A stretch of DNA of 10,446 nt, from assembly GCA_028287415.1 (NCBI GenBank), contig JAQBPS010000472.1, positions 1-10,446 of the forward strand, written 5' to 3'. Origin of the DNA: Bacillota bacterium (GTDB lineage Bacteria; Bacillota; Sulfobacillia; Symbiobacteriales; Symbiobacteriaceae). Each line of letters opens with the position of its first letter. The first letter of the stretch is position 1. Position numbers and translations under genes: made by a program. The notes beneath the pieces are model-generated. The model worked only from the letters and a program-made list of their open reading frames with translations. It searched no databases and was not told where the DNA came from. Shown piece after piece: positions 1 to 6,831 of the stretch.

Positions 1-3000
1 GGGGTGGCGCCGCCATGGCGCTTCAGGAGGGCCTGGGTCTGGAGCATGAGGGGGTCGGTATCAGCGGCGGCATCGGCCTTGAGGTAGAGGATCGGTTCTT
101 TGGCGGGGGCAGGCGCCGCCGGGGCGGGGGCCGCCGGGGCCGCCGCCAGCGGCACCACCTCGTCCGCCAGGACCTTGACCTCCTCCTCCTGGTTCTGGAG
201 GCGCCCCTTCACCAGCAGCGGCTCATCCGCCTGAAGATGCCGGGCGCAGGCCGACAGCACCCGGGGGAACAGGACCACCTCGACCTGCCCCGTCTGATCT
301 TCCAGGTTGAGGAACGCCATGTTCCCGCCCGCTCTGGTCGTCACCTGCTTGAGGCTGGCCATCATGCCGCCGAGGACGACCCGGGCCCCGTCCTGCTGCT
401 CGGTCAGCGTCGCGACCGGCAGGCATCCCTGCGCATCCAGCGCCGCCTGATGCTGCCGGAGCGGGTGCCCGGAGACATAAAAGCCGAGCACTTCCTTCTC
501 CATCGCCAGCAGCTGTTGCGGCGGGTACTCCGGAATCTCCGGCACGAAGCCCTGTGCGGCCCCCGCCGATGGCGCAACACCCAGGTCAAACAGGGAAATC
601 TGCCCCACCTGCCGGTGACGCTGCACCTTCTGCGCCTCATCGAGCACCCGTTCGAGCATCTCCAGCATCTGCGACCTGCGGGCAGGACGCCCGCCCGGCG
701 CCGCCACCCGGTCGAAGGCGCCCGCCTTGATCAGGCTCTCCAGCGACTTCTTGTGCATCTGGCGGATGTCGACCCGCTCAGCGAACGCCTGGAGGGAGTC
801 AAACGCCCCTCCCTCCTCCCGGGTCTGGACAATCGCATCGATCGCCGTCCACCCCAGGTTCTTGACCGCGCCCAGCCCGAAGCGGATCGCGCCATCCTCC
901 GCCGTGAACCGGGCCATCGACGAATTGACATCCGGCGGCAGCACCGCAATGCCCAGCCTGCGGCATTCATCCATGTAGACGGCGACCTTGGACTCGGCGC
1001 CCAGCACCGAGTTGATCAGCGCGGCCATATATTCCACCGGATAGTGCCGCTTCAGATAAGCCGTCTGGTAGGCCACCTTGGCGTAAGGTGTCGCATGGCA
1101 CTTGTTAAAGCCGTAGTTCGCAAAGCGGATGATCTGCTCGTAAAGCGCCTCCGCCATGGCGGACGAGTAGCCCCGCTCCTGGAGCCGCTCCATGAAGAGC
1201 CTGCCGTACTTCTCGAGGTCGGCCTTTTTCTTCTTGGCGACGGCACGTCGGAGCAGGTCCGCCTGGCCGAGGCTCATCCCCGCCAGGAGATGCGCGATCT
1301 GGATGATCTGCTCCTGGTAGACCATCACGCCGTAGGTCTCGCCCAGGATCGGCTCCAGGTCCGGGTGCAGGTACTGCACGCTCGCGGGATTATGCTTGCC
1401 GCGCACGTAGTCGGGGATGTATTCCATCGGGCCGGGGCGACAGAGTGAAATCGTCGCGATGATGTCCTCAAACCGGCTCGGCTTCATCTGCTTCAGTACA
1501 TCGGCCACCCAGCCGGCCTCGATCTGAAACAGGCCCATGGTGTCGCCCTTGCTCAGCATGGCGAAGGTGGCGGGGTCATCGTCCGGGATCTGCTCGATGT
1601 CGAAGTCCGGCATCCGCCGTCGCAGCGCCCGAACGGCGTAGTCGATCACCGTCAGGGTGCGCAGGCCGAGGAAGTCCATCTTGAGCAGGCCGATCTCCTT
1701 GAGCTGGTCCATGCCGAATTGGGTGACGATCGCGTCGTCCCCGGTCTTGTAGAGCGGGACATGCTCCACCAGCGGCTCAGCGGTGATCACCACACCTGCA
1801 GCATGGATCGAGGGGTTGCGCGGCATGCCCTCAACTGCGCGGGCGGTGTCGAGCAGCTCGCGGATCGGCTCCTGCGTCTGGTAGAGTTCCCGCAGGGCGG
1901 GCACCTCACTGATGGCGGTGGACAGGTCCCGGCCCCAGGGGATCTGCTTGGCGACCCGGTCGACCTCGCCGTAGGAAAGCCCCATGGCGCGGCCGACGTC
2001 ACGCACGGCGCCCTTGGCGCCCATGGTGGTGAAGGTGATCACCTGTGCGACGCAATCGGCGCCGTACTTGTTGTGGACGTAGTCGATCACCTCGCCCCGC
2101 CGCTCGTAACAGAAGTCGATGTCAAAGTCGGGCATGTCCACCCGCTCGGGGTTGAGGAAGCGCTCAAAGAGCAGGCCGTGCCTGAGGGGGTCCACGTCCG
2201 TGATGCCCAGCACATAGGCCACGAGCGAGGACGCGCCCGAGCCCCGCCCCGGGCCGACAGGAATCCCCCGGCTGCGGGCGTATTCGACAAAGTCCCAGAC
2301 GATCAGGAAGTAGCCGGGGAAGCCCATGCCCGTGATAACGCCGAGCTCGTGCTCCAGCCGCTCGTTGGCGCCGGCAGGCGGGTTGCCATGGTACCGGGCC
2401 GCCAACCGGTCGTAGCACAGTTTGCGCAGGTAGCTCGCTGTATCATACCCGGCGGGAATGGCGTAGTTCGGCAGGTGAATCTCGCCGAAGGGCAGGGCGA
2501 CGTCGCAGCGCTCAGCGATCGCCAGCGTGTTGGAGAGGGCGCCGTCCACGTGGCCGAAGCGGTAGAACATCTCTTCGGCGCTCTTCAGGTACATTTGGTC
2601 CGTGTTCATCTTCAGGCGGTTCGGGTCATCGACGGTCTTGTTCGTGCCGATGCAGATGAGGATGTCCTGCAGCCGGGCATGCTCCGGGTGCATATAGTGA
2701 GCATCATTGGTGGCTGCGACGGGCAGCCCCTGGCGCAGGAGCCACTCGTTCAGCCTGGCCTGCTCCGGCAGGTCGTGGTCCTGGAGTTCGAGGAAGAAGT
2801 TGTCGGGTCCGAAGATATCCCGGTAGCGGGCGATTGCCCGCCGGGCCTCCTCCTCCCGGCCCTCGCTGAACTTGCGCGGCACCTCGGCCCCCAGGCATCC
2901 GCTCAGCGCGAGCAGCCCGCTGCTGTGCTGGGCCAGGAGGTCATGGTCGACCCGCGGCTTGTAGTAGAAGCCCTCGGTGAAGCCGTACGAAACCAGCTTC

Positions 3001-3302
3001 ACCAGGTTCTTATAGCCCTCATAGTCCCGGGCCAGCACGGTCAGGTGGTAGGGCTTCTCCCCGCCGGTCTTGATGTGCCGGCTGTCGGGAGCGACGTACA
3101 GCTCGCAACCCAGGATGGGCTTGACGTCATGCGCCTTGCAGGCCTTATAGAACGGGATTGCTCCGAAGAGCACCCCGTGATCGGTCATCGCCAGCGCCCG
3201 CATGCCTAGTTCGGAGGCGCGGGCAGCCAGGGGCTCTACGCGATTAGCCCCATCGAGGAGGCTATACTCGGTATGCAGATGGAGATGGACGAATTCTGGC
3301 AC
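1..3302 (-). CDS. dnaE: DNA polymerase III alpha subunit (DnaE), C-terminus cut by window edge
   Basis: Replicative DNA polymerase catalytic subunit (C-family). About 1,100 codons are present before the window ends. The N-terminus is a PHP domain (V-H-L-H-L-H-T-E-Y-S-L-L-D-G, residues 5-18). The palm carries the catalytic PDFDIDF motif with Asp392 and Asp394, and the third Asp is in MDFLGLRTL (Asp543); the spacing matches E. coli D401/D403/D555. Further on come the fingers and tandem HhH region, then an OB fold at roughly residues 970-1050 (GGNMAFLNLEDQTGQVEVV). An Ala/Pro-rich linker follows, then the start of the usual small C-terminal domain. There is no inserted 3'-5' exonuclease, so this is DnaE and not PolC. 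I chose the GTG start at 3302 because GAGGTG lies 6 nt upstream; an in-frame GTG nine bases earlier overlaps that site. Long open frames on the opposite strand are shadows caused by GC-rich codon use. Confidence 0.97.
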   Translation of the reverse strand, partial: MPEFVHLHLHTEYSLLDGANRVEPLAARASELGMRALAMTDHGVLFGAIPFYKACKAHDVKPILGCELYVAPDSRHIKTGGEKPYHLTVLARDYEGYKNLVKLVSYGFTEGFYYKPRVDHDLLAQHSSGLLALSGCLGAEVPRKFSEGREEEARRAIARYRDIFGPDNFFLELQDHDLPEQARLNEWLLRQGLPVAATNDAHYMHPEHARLQDILICIGTNKTVDDPNRLKMNTDQMYLKSAEEMFYRFGHVDGALSNTLAIAERCDVALPFGEIHLPNYAIPAGYDTASYLRKLCYDRLAARYHGNPPAGANERLEHELGVITGMGFPGYFLIVWDFVEYARSRGIPVGPGRGSGASSLVAYVLGITDVDPLRHGLLFERFLNPERVDMPDFDIDFCYERRGEVIDYVHNKYGADCVAQVITFTTMGAKGAVRDVGRAMGLSYGEVDRVAKQIPWGRDLSTAISEVPALRELYQTQEPIRELLDTARAVEGMPRNPSIHAAGVVITAEPLVEHVPLYKTGDDAIVTQFGMDQLKEIGLLKMDFLGLRTLTVIDYAVRALRRRMPDFDIEQIPDDDPATFAMLSKGDTMGLFQIEAGWVADVLKQMKPSRFEDIIATISLCRPGPMEYIPDYVRGKHNPASVQYLHPDLEPILGETYGVMVYQEQIIQIAHLLAGMSLGQADLLRRAVAKKKKADLEKYGRLFMERLQERGYSSAMAEALYEQIIRFANYGFNKCHATPYAKVAYQTAYLKRHYPVEYMAALINSVLGAESKVAVYMDECRRLGIAVLPPDVNSSMARFTAEDGAIRFGLGAVKNLGWTAIDAIVQTREEGGAFDSLQAFAERVDIRQMHKKSLESLIKAGAFDRVAAPGGRPARRSQMLEMLERVLDEAQKVQRHRQVGQISLFDLGVAPSAGAAQGFVPEIPEYPPQQLLAMEKEVLGFYVSGHPLRQHQAALDAQGCLPVATLTEQQDGARVVLGGMMASLKQVTTRAGGNMAFLNLEDQTGQVEVVLFPRVLSACARHLQADEPLLVKGRLQNQEEEVKVLADEVVPLAAAPAAPAPAAPAPAKEPILYLKADAAADTDPLMLQTQALLKRHGGAT

Positions 3303-3342
3303 GTTGTTCACCTCGCATCCTCAGGAATTCGACGTTGGGCGC
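3303..3342. promoter_or_regulatory. short gap between dnaE start and the structured region
   Basis: The first bases hold the dnaE ribosome site (complement of 3309-3314). On the plus strand TTGTTC (3304-3309) and ATTCGA (3327-3332) are spaced 17 bp and would be a weak promoter pointing into the structured region. I see no good minus-strand promoter for dnaE here, so dnaE transcription probably starts inside or beyond the structured region. A GGGCGCGCCC palindrome spans the right edge. This is inference from weak matches only. Confidence 0.2.
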
Positions 3343-3690
3343 GCCCGAACCTGCGTACGGCTTTGCTGCGGCGGTGGTGTGGGGGCGTTGGTTTTTGGCC
3401 GTAACCGGGTAGGGTGGGCTGGTCAGGGCCACCCCGCTCGCTGCCCATGATACTCCGCTTACGGGCAGTAAGCGGTGCCCTCAAGTTGCGCCGTTTTCGG
3501 AACCGCTGTCATAGGGACCGCCTTGAGGGACGCACCGCCGAAAACGGCGAGGCGGGTAGCTAACTGCCCGTAGGCTACGTCTCATGACGGCGCTCGGGAG
3601 TACCCCTGCCCAGCCCACCTTCAGGGCGGCCAAAAACGGGCAACGCCGGGTGCGCCTCCGCCCGGCTGCGTCAGCATGCTCGGTTCGGGC
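3343..3690 (+). other. left arm of the candidate RNA: stacked nested helices
   Basis: Helices from base to tip: 3343-3351 with 3682-3690 (9 bp); 3365-3368 with 3672-3675 and 3370-3374 with 3658-3662 (short); 3384-3390 with 3641-3647 (7 bp) and 3391-3400 with 3628-3637 (10 bp), separated by a GGG bulge; 3413-3421 with 3611-3619 (9 bp); 3451-3456 with 3597-3602 (6 bp); 3458-3469 with 3563-3574 (12 bp, one U-G); and 3489-3500 with 3538-3549 (12 perfect bp). The apical loop is 3501-3537. All are mutually nested. Alternative local hairpins also exist, for example 3645-3650 with 3660-3665 and CGCCG-AAAA-CGGCG at 3536-3549. Confidence 0.6.
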
Positions 3691-3921
3691 CGCCGGCCGA
3701 CCTGAGGATGTGTCGGTCAAGAACACCGGGCGTCCACCTCCACCAACGCTACCAGACGAAAGCTTTGGGAGCGCAACCTGGTCCGGCTCCGCCAGCGCTA
3801 CCCGGTCATCGCACCCCAAAAATACCCGGTCGGCAGCCACTCCCGGTTGCCCCCACGTCCGGCATGGGTCTCACAGCCGTGGCGCCCGACATGGGTGCAC
3901 CTTCAGCGACGTTCGATTATC
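3691..3921 (+). other. central domain of the candidate RNA
   Basis: Less clearly folded than the arms. Visible small hairpins are 3695-3701 with 3712-3718 (7 bp, one G-U), 3747-3750 with 3770-3773 enclosed by 3742-3745 with 3779-3782, and 3785-3793 with 3832-3838 (7 bp with a 2-nt bulge). TACCCGGTC occurs twice (3799-3807 and 3823-3831), and CATGGGT occurs twice (3863-3869 and 3890-3896). I could not identify an open frame with protein-like features. Confidence 0.35.
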
Positions 3922-4041
3922 CGCTTTACGGGTTCTTACGCATCTTACCCGCCGCCGTCATTGGAGCGTCCCTCAAGACCGTACAGCGGCGCGGACGACG
4001 GCGGCGCACGCTGAGAGGGCAAGCGTTAGAACCCGTTAGCG
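3922..4041 (+). other. right arm of the candidate RNA
   Basis: The base is a long helix, 3922-3941 with 4023-4041, of 17 pairs broken by two U-U mismatches and a single bulge. The upper helix is 3950-3959 with 3997-4006, 10 perfect pairs. Its apical loop, 3960-3996, is 37 nt long and contains the segments complementary to the left-arm loop. A short competing pairing, 3965-3969 with 4008-4012, is also possible. Confidence 0.6.
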
Positions 4042-4049
4042 AAGAATCG

Positions 4050-4248
4050 GGGAGCGGGGGCACCCGTGTCGGACGCCACGGGCAGACTCATGCCGGACTC
4101 CCAAAGGTCCTACACAGCAAACAAGGAGATGTGGCAATCGACAGGGAACTATACAACAGGCAACTTTTTAAATATACTAAAGTTGCCGCGACAAGGAGCC
4201 TGGCAGCGTCGCCAGGGACTGGTTAAAGGCCAAAGGGCTGCTTTAGTC
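4050..4248 (+). other. string of hairpins between the large RNA and the GNAT gene
   Basis: Four successive hairpins are visible: 4063-4068 with 4077-4082, enclosed by 4050-4054 with 4098-4102; 4159-4167 with 4179-4187, a 9-bp stem with an AT-rich loop; 4199-4204 with 4211-4216, a 6-bp stem; and 4217-4248, where TAAAG pairs with CTTTA inside GACT/AGTC. The loop of the second is conspicuously AT-rich for this genome and includes TATACT at 4173-4178, which could be a -10 element, but no good -35 lies at the right distance. This could be a leader of the downstream genes or the 3' part of the large RNA. Confidence 0.4.
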
Positions 4249-4258
4249 GTCTCCAGGC

Positions 4259-4294
4259 GAGGGCTCTCCGCACGGAGGGCCCTCTGGCTTTGTT
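4259..4294 (+). terminator. terminator or attenuator hairpin before the GNAT gene
   Basis: Positions 4259-4269 pair with 4274-4284 as an 11-bp stem with one U-G pair and a GCAC loop. A moderately T-rich tail (CTTTGTTG, 4288-4295) follows. CCA/TGG outside could extend it. It ends about 7 nt before the GNAT ribosome site, so it either ends the upstream RNA or acts as an attenuator for the GNAT and cysteine desulfurase genes. The imperfect T run lowers confidence. Confidence 0.55.
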
Positions 4295-4312
4295 GCGAGA
4301 GGAGGGTGACCG

Positions 4313-5251
4313 ATGACCAATGTCTTGGACAGGTTCCCGCAGGGCCGGCTGGCCGCAGCCAATGAGGCGAACTGGCGGGCGGGCTTCTGCAGCTTGATGA
4401 CGGATTGGCCCGGCGGCACGGTGCACCGTGAGCCGGGGCTGATCTGGCACGGCAGCCATGTGCCGCATCCCCTGTTTAACAGCGTCCTCTGGAGCCGCTT
4501 CACGCTCCGGGAGGCGGATGCGGCGATTGCAAACGTCCTGGACGTCTTCCAGGCCCGGCGGGTGCCGCTCTGGTGGTGGCTCTTCCCCGCATCCGCACCG
4601 TATGACCTCGGGCAGCGGCTTGAGGCTCATGGGCTGGCGCGCGAGGACGACCTGCCGGGCATGGCGGTTGACATTGCGGATCTGCCCTGCAACCCGCCGG
4701 GTCCACCCGGCATGACCATCCTGCGGGTGGCGGATAATGCGGTCGGCCTGGCCTGGACGGAGGCCTACGCTTCCGGGGCGGGCAGCCCTGACTTCGTGGC
4801 GGCGGCGCTGGGGGATATTGTCACGGGGGACTGCCACGAGGAGGCCGCCCTGGGCTGGCGCCATTACGTGGGCTGGCTCGATGGCGGGCCGGCGGCTTGC
4901 GCCTCACTCTTCCTGGGCGCCGGCGTCGCCGGCCTGTACAACGTGGCGACGGTACCGGAGGCGCGGGGCCAGGGCATCGGATCAGCCATGGCGATTCATG
5001 CGCTGCGTGAGGCCCGGCGCCTCGGATACCGGATCGGCGTGCTCCAGGCGACGCCTGCGGGGATCCCGCTATATGAACACCTGGGCTTTGCGTGCTGCTG
5101 CGCATACCCGCAGTTTCGCTGGAACCCGGCAATCACGGGGCAGGAATCGTCCGCCTACCTGACAAACTATGAGGTGAACAACGATCCGCGGGAGGCGACC
5201 CCATTTGAAGCTTCCGGTATACCTGGACTACAACGCCACCACGCCGATTGA
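4313..5251 (+). CDS. GNAT-family N-acetyltransferase
   Basis: A 312-residue protein likely to transfer an acetyl group from acetyl-CoA to an unknown amine substrate. The ATG start has GGAGGG at 4301-4306, 6 nt upstream. The C-terminal half holds the acetyl-CoA binding motif A, VATVPEARGQGIGSAM, with R218-G-Q-G-I-G223, followed by a helix and a typical GNAT motif B region (GIPLYEHLGF). The N-terminal half (about residues 1-130) looks like a degenerate or substrate-binding GNAT-like half (WWWLFPASAPYDLGQRLEAHGL), a common two-domain layout. The protein continues about 40 residues past the expected domain end in a tail without motifs, and that tail overlaps the next gene by 47 nt in another frame. 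Co-transcription with the cysteine desulfurase is likely; a functional link is not evident. Confidence 0.9.
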   Translation: MTNVLDRFPQGRLAAANEANWRAGFCSLMTDWPGGTVHREPGLIWHGSHVPHPLFNSVLWSRFTLREADAAIANVLDVFQARRVPLWWWLFPASAPYDLGQRLEAHGLAREDDLPGMAVDIADLPCNPPGPPGMTILRVADNAVGLAWTEAYASGAGSPDFVAAALGDIVTGDCHEEAALGWRHYVGWLDGGPAACASLFLGAGVAGLYNVATVPEARGQGIGSAMAIHALREARRLGYRIGVLQATPAGIPLYEHLGFACCCAYPQFRWNPAITGQESSAYLTNYEVNNDPREATPFEASGIPGLQRHHAD

Positions 5252-6344
5252 CCCGGCGGTGCTCGCGGCGATGCGCCCCTACCTGAACGAGCACTTCGGC
5301 AACCCCGCCAGCACCCATGCTTACGGCGCCGGGCCGGCGGATGCGGTCGCCGCCGCCCGCGGGCAGGTGGCGGCGCTGCTGGGCTGCGGTACGGATGAGC
5401 TAATTTTCACCGCCAGTGCCAGCGAGAGCGACAACCTGGCGATCAAGGGCGCCGCGTTCGCCCTGCGGGAGCAAGGGCGGCACCTGATCACATCCGCCGT
5501 GGAACACCCGGCAGTGCTGAATGCCTGCCGCTACCTGGAGCAGGAGTGGGGATTCGCCCTGACCGTACTGCTCGTAGGGGCGGACGGCCGAGTCGACCCG
5601 GACGACGTGCGACGGGCAATCCGCCCCGATACCATTCTGATATCGATCATGCATGCGCAAAACGAGACCGGAGTGCTCCAGCCTGTGGCGGAGATCGGGC
5701 GGATCGCCAGGGAACGGAGCATCCTCTTCCACGTGGATGCCGCTCAGTCGACCGGTAAAATCCCGGTTGACGTGACTGCGCTGCACTGTGACCTGCTGAC
5801 GGTCGCCGGGCATAAGCTGTACGCACCCAAGGGCGTGGGCGCCCTGTACATACGTGATGGGGTGAAGCTGCATTCCCTCATCCACGGTGCGGGCTACGAG
5901 GGCGGGCGCCGGGCTGGCACGGCGAACGTGCCTTACGTGGTCGGCCTGGGCAAGGCGTGCGAGCTCGCCGGGGAGAAGCTGGCCGGGGGCGAGGCCGAGC
6001 GGCAGCGCCGCCTCCGCGACCGGCTCCATGCCGCACTGGCGGAGCGCCTGCCGGTCCGGCTGAATGGCCATGAGACGGAGCGGCTGCCGAACACGTTGAA
6101 CATCTCGATCCCGGGCGTGGTGGGCAACGACCTGCTAGATGCCGTGCCCGACGTGGCCGCCAGCACCGGATCAGCCTGCCACGCCGGGGTGAGTGAGCCG
6201 AGCGAGACGCTGCTGGCCATGGGGGTGCCGCCGGAGCTGGCGCTGGGCGTGCTGCGGCTCTCCCTGGGCCGCTACACCACCGCTGATGAGGTGGACTTCG
6301 CCGCAGAGCGGCTGTGTGCAGCGGCCATGTCCCAGATCGCGTAG
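5205..6344 (+). CDS. cysteine desulfurase, NifS/IscS family
   Basis: A PLP enzyme that takes sulfur from L-cysteine, forming alanine and a persulfide used for Fe-S clusters or thio-modifications. At 379 residues it has normal family length. It begins MKLPVYLDYNATTP, the standard N-terminus. Key residues by family analogy: His101 (VEHPAV), Asp178 and Gln181 (HVDAAQS), the PLP-binding Lys204 (AGHKLYAPKG) and the persulfide-forming Cys325 (TGSACHAG). Their spacing closely matches IscS H104/D180/Q183/K206/C328. The start is TTG at 5205 with GGAGG at 5191-5195; starting later would remove the conserved N-terminal strand. The start lies inside the preceding GNAT gene. No iscU, mnmA or thiI partner is in the window, so whether it serves Fe-S assembly or tRNA thiolation is open. 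Confidence 0.95.
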   Translation: MKLPVYLDYNATTPIDPAVLAAMRPYLNEHFGNPASTHAYGAGPADAVAAARGQVAALLGCGTDELIFTASASESDNLAIKGAAFALREQGRHLITSAVEHPAVLNACRYLEQEWGFALTVLLVGADGRVDPDDVRRAIRPDTILISIMHAQNETGVLQPVAEIGRIARERSILFHVDAAQSTGKIPVDVTALHCDLLTVAGHKLYAPKGVGALYIRDGVKLHSLIHGAGYEGGRRAGTANVPYVVGLGKACELAGEKLAGGEAERQRRLRDRLHAALAERLPVRLNGHETERLPNTLNISIPGVVGNDLLDAVPDVAASTGSACHAGVSEPSETLLAMGVPPELALGVLRLSLGRYTTADEVDFAAERLCAAAMSQIA

Positions 6345-6353
6345 AAACAAATG

Positions 6354-6386
6354 AGAGCGGCCCCCGCACGATGCGGTGACCGCTCT
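6354..6386. terminator. bidirectional terminator-like hairpin between convergent genes
   Basis: AGAGCGG (6354-6360) pairs with CCGCTCT (6380-6386), and CCGCA (6364-6368) pairs with TGCGG (6372-6376) inside. A TTTGCAATTT tail follows on the plus strand. On the minus strand the bases after the stem read T-rich (CATTTGTTTC). It lies 10 nt after the cysteine desulfurase stop and 9 nt past the stop of the convergent minus-strand gene, as expected for a shared terminator. Confidence 0.75.
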
Positions 6387-6394
6387 TTGCAATT

Positions 6395-6748
6395 TCAGTC
6401 GGGACCGCTGGAGTCGCTGCCGCCCGAGTCACTGTCGCCACCGTCCGCACTGTCGGAGTCGGCGCCGGGGTTGCAGTCGCCCGCATCCTCGCCGGCATCG
6501 CCGTCCAGTGGCGCCTCGTCACACCCCGGCCCGTCATGGTGCTCTGCGGCGAGCCTGGTGTCGTCATCGGCCACTGCATCAGCCACTGCATAGGCCATCA
6601 TCAGGTCGGCGTCACGATCCCTGCGGTGACGGCCGGCGCCGGGCCGGGGCACGGGCTGCGGGCGGCGCTTGCGCCCCCGGCCAACGTTCGCCATGTAGCT
6701 GACACCCGCCACCAGAGCCATGATCAGGAGCACAGGCAGGAACCACAT
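6395..6748 (-). CDS. small single-pass membrane protein with acidic Asp/Ser/Gly-rich tail
   Basis: Unrecognised protein of about 117 residues. Residues 2-21 form one hydrophobic segment (WFLPVLLIMALVAGVSYMAN). A strongly basic patch follows (GRGRKRRPQPVPRPG, then RHRRDRD), so by the positive-inside rule the rest is probably cytoplasmic. The C-terminal half is acidic and of low complexity, dominated by Asp, Gly, Ala and Ser and ending in DSDSGGSDSSGPD. I chose ATG 6748, which has GGCGGG 9 nt upstream. An upstream in-frame TTG at 6769 would add seven residues but has no ribosome site. The low-complexity tail with consistent acidic character suggests a real protein, though part of the composition could be a GC-rich reading-frame effect. 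Function unknown. Confidence 0.6.
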   Translation of the reverse strand: MWFLPVLLIMALVAGVSYMANVGRGRKRRPQPVPRPGAGRHRRDRDADLMMAYAVADAVADDDTRLAAEHHDGPGCDEAPLDGDAGEDAGDCNPGADSDSADGGDSDSGGSDSSGPD

Positions 6749-6780
6749 GAATTTCAGCCCGCCTCTCAACGTCGGATGTA

Positions 6781-6805
6781 TTCACCCTATTCTCTCCCTG
6801 GTGAA
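6781..6805. promoter_or_regulatory. inverted repeat upstream of the small membrane protein gene
   Basis: TTCACC (6781-6786) and GGTGAA (6800-6805) are separated by 13 bp, in the gap between the 79-residue gene's terminator and the membrane protein gene. It could be an operator or part of a minus-strand promoter region, since a TTTTTCACC element and a GAATAC element lie here on the minus strand. No firm -10/-35 pair can be assigned. Confidence 0.25.
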
Positions 6806-6831
6806 AAACACCTGCGGCGTACCATGGAAAA

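Larger units (their letters stand above)
3343..4041 (+). ncRNA. candidate large structured noncoding RNA with two arms and complementary apical loops
   Basis: No protein gene is credible here: overlapping Arg/Pro-rich open frames occur in several frames on both strands, without ribosome sites or recognisable motifs. Instead the stretch contains many long complementary segments that nest consistently. A left arm (3343-3690) and a right arm (3922-4041) flank a central domain. The left apical loop (3501-3537) and right apical loop (3960-3996) are complementary over 12 perfect pairs plus 7 more. G-U pairs that become A-C mismatches on the other strand (3459/3573, 3696/3717) favour transcription on the plus strand, although the minus strand as a dnaE leader is not excluded. 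I looked for the hallmarks of RNase P RNA, tmRNA, SRP RNA, T-box and group I and II introns and found none. OLE, ROOL and GOLLD are known large ornate RNAs of comparable size, but I cannot match this to any, and no OLE-associated protein gene is nearby. Ends are approximate; the RNA may continue to the terminator near 4294. Confidence 0.62.

Noticed and set aside
15..1448. Long plus-strand open frame opposite dnaE (477 codons)
   Set aside because: It lies entirely antisense to the conserved, motif-bearing dnaE frame; its His/Arg/Leu-rich, repeat-like translation is a typical shadow of GC-rich codon use.
1719..3209. Long plus-strand open frame opposite dnaE (496 codons)
   Set aside because: Antisense to the PHP and palm regions of dnaE, with no recognisable motif and no ribosome site.
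3343..4041. Group II intron, RNase P RNA, tmRNA or OLE RNA as identity of the structured region
   Set aside because: No domain V-like hairpin or GTGYG start, no GAGGAAAGTCC core, no tRNA-like ends with tag frame, and no OLE-associated protein gene nearby. OLE itself cannot be fully excluded without a covariance search.
3584..4226. Overlapping plus-strand open frames (3584-4039 and 3708-4226) and a minus-strand frame (3481-3840)
   Set aside because: Arg/Pro/Thr-rich composition, no ribosome site and no family motif; they cross many long complementary helices, so an RNA explanation fits better. The last roughly 35 codons of the 3708 frame look slightly more protein-like but are too short to support.
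4103..4312. T-box or known metabolite riboswitch before the GNAT/desulfurase genes
   Set aside because: No T-box GGGTGG-ACCGCG core and no SAM, TPP, cobalamin or FMN conserved core seen by eye.
4066..4365. Possible leader peptide frame overlapping the hairpins before the GNAT gene
   Set aside because: The internal ATG at 4129 has AAGGAG directly adjacent with no spacer, and the frame runs through the terminator stem and into the GNAT gene; not convincing.
4223..6591. Minus-strand open frames opposite the GNAT and cysteine desulfurase genes (for example 4223-4864, 5400-6071, 5878-6591)
   Set aside because: All are antisense to genes with clear catalytic motifs and have low-complexity translations.
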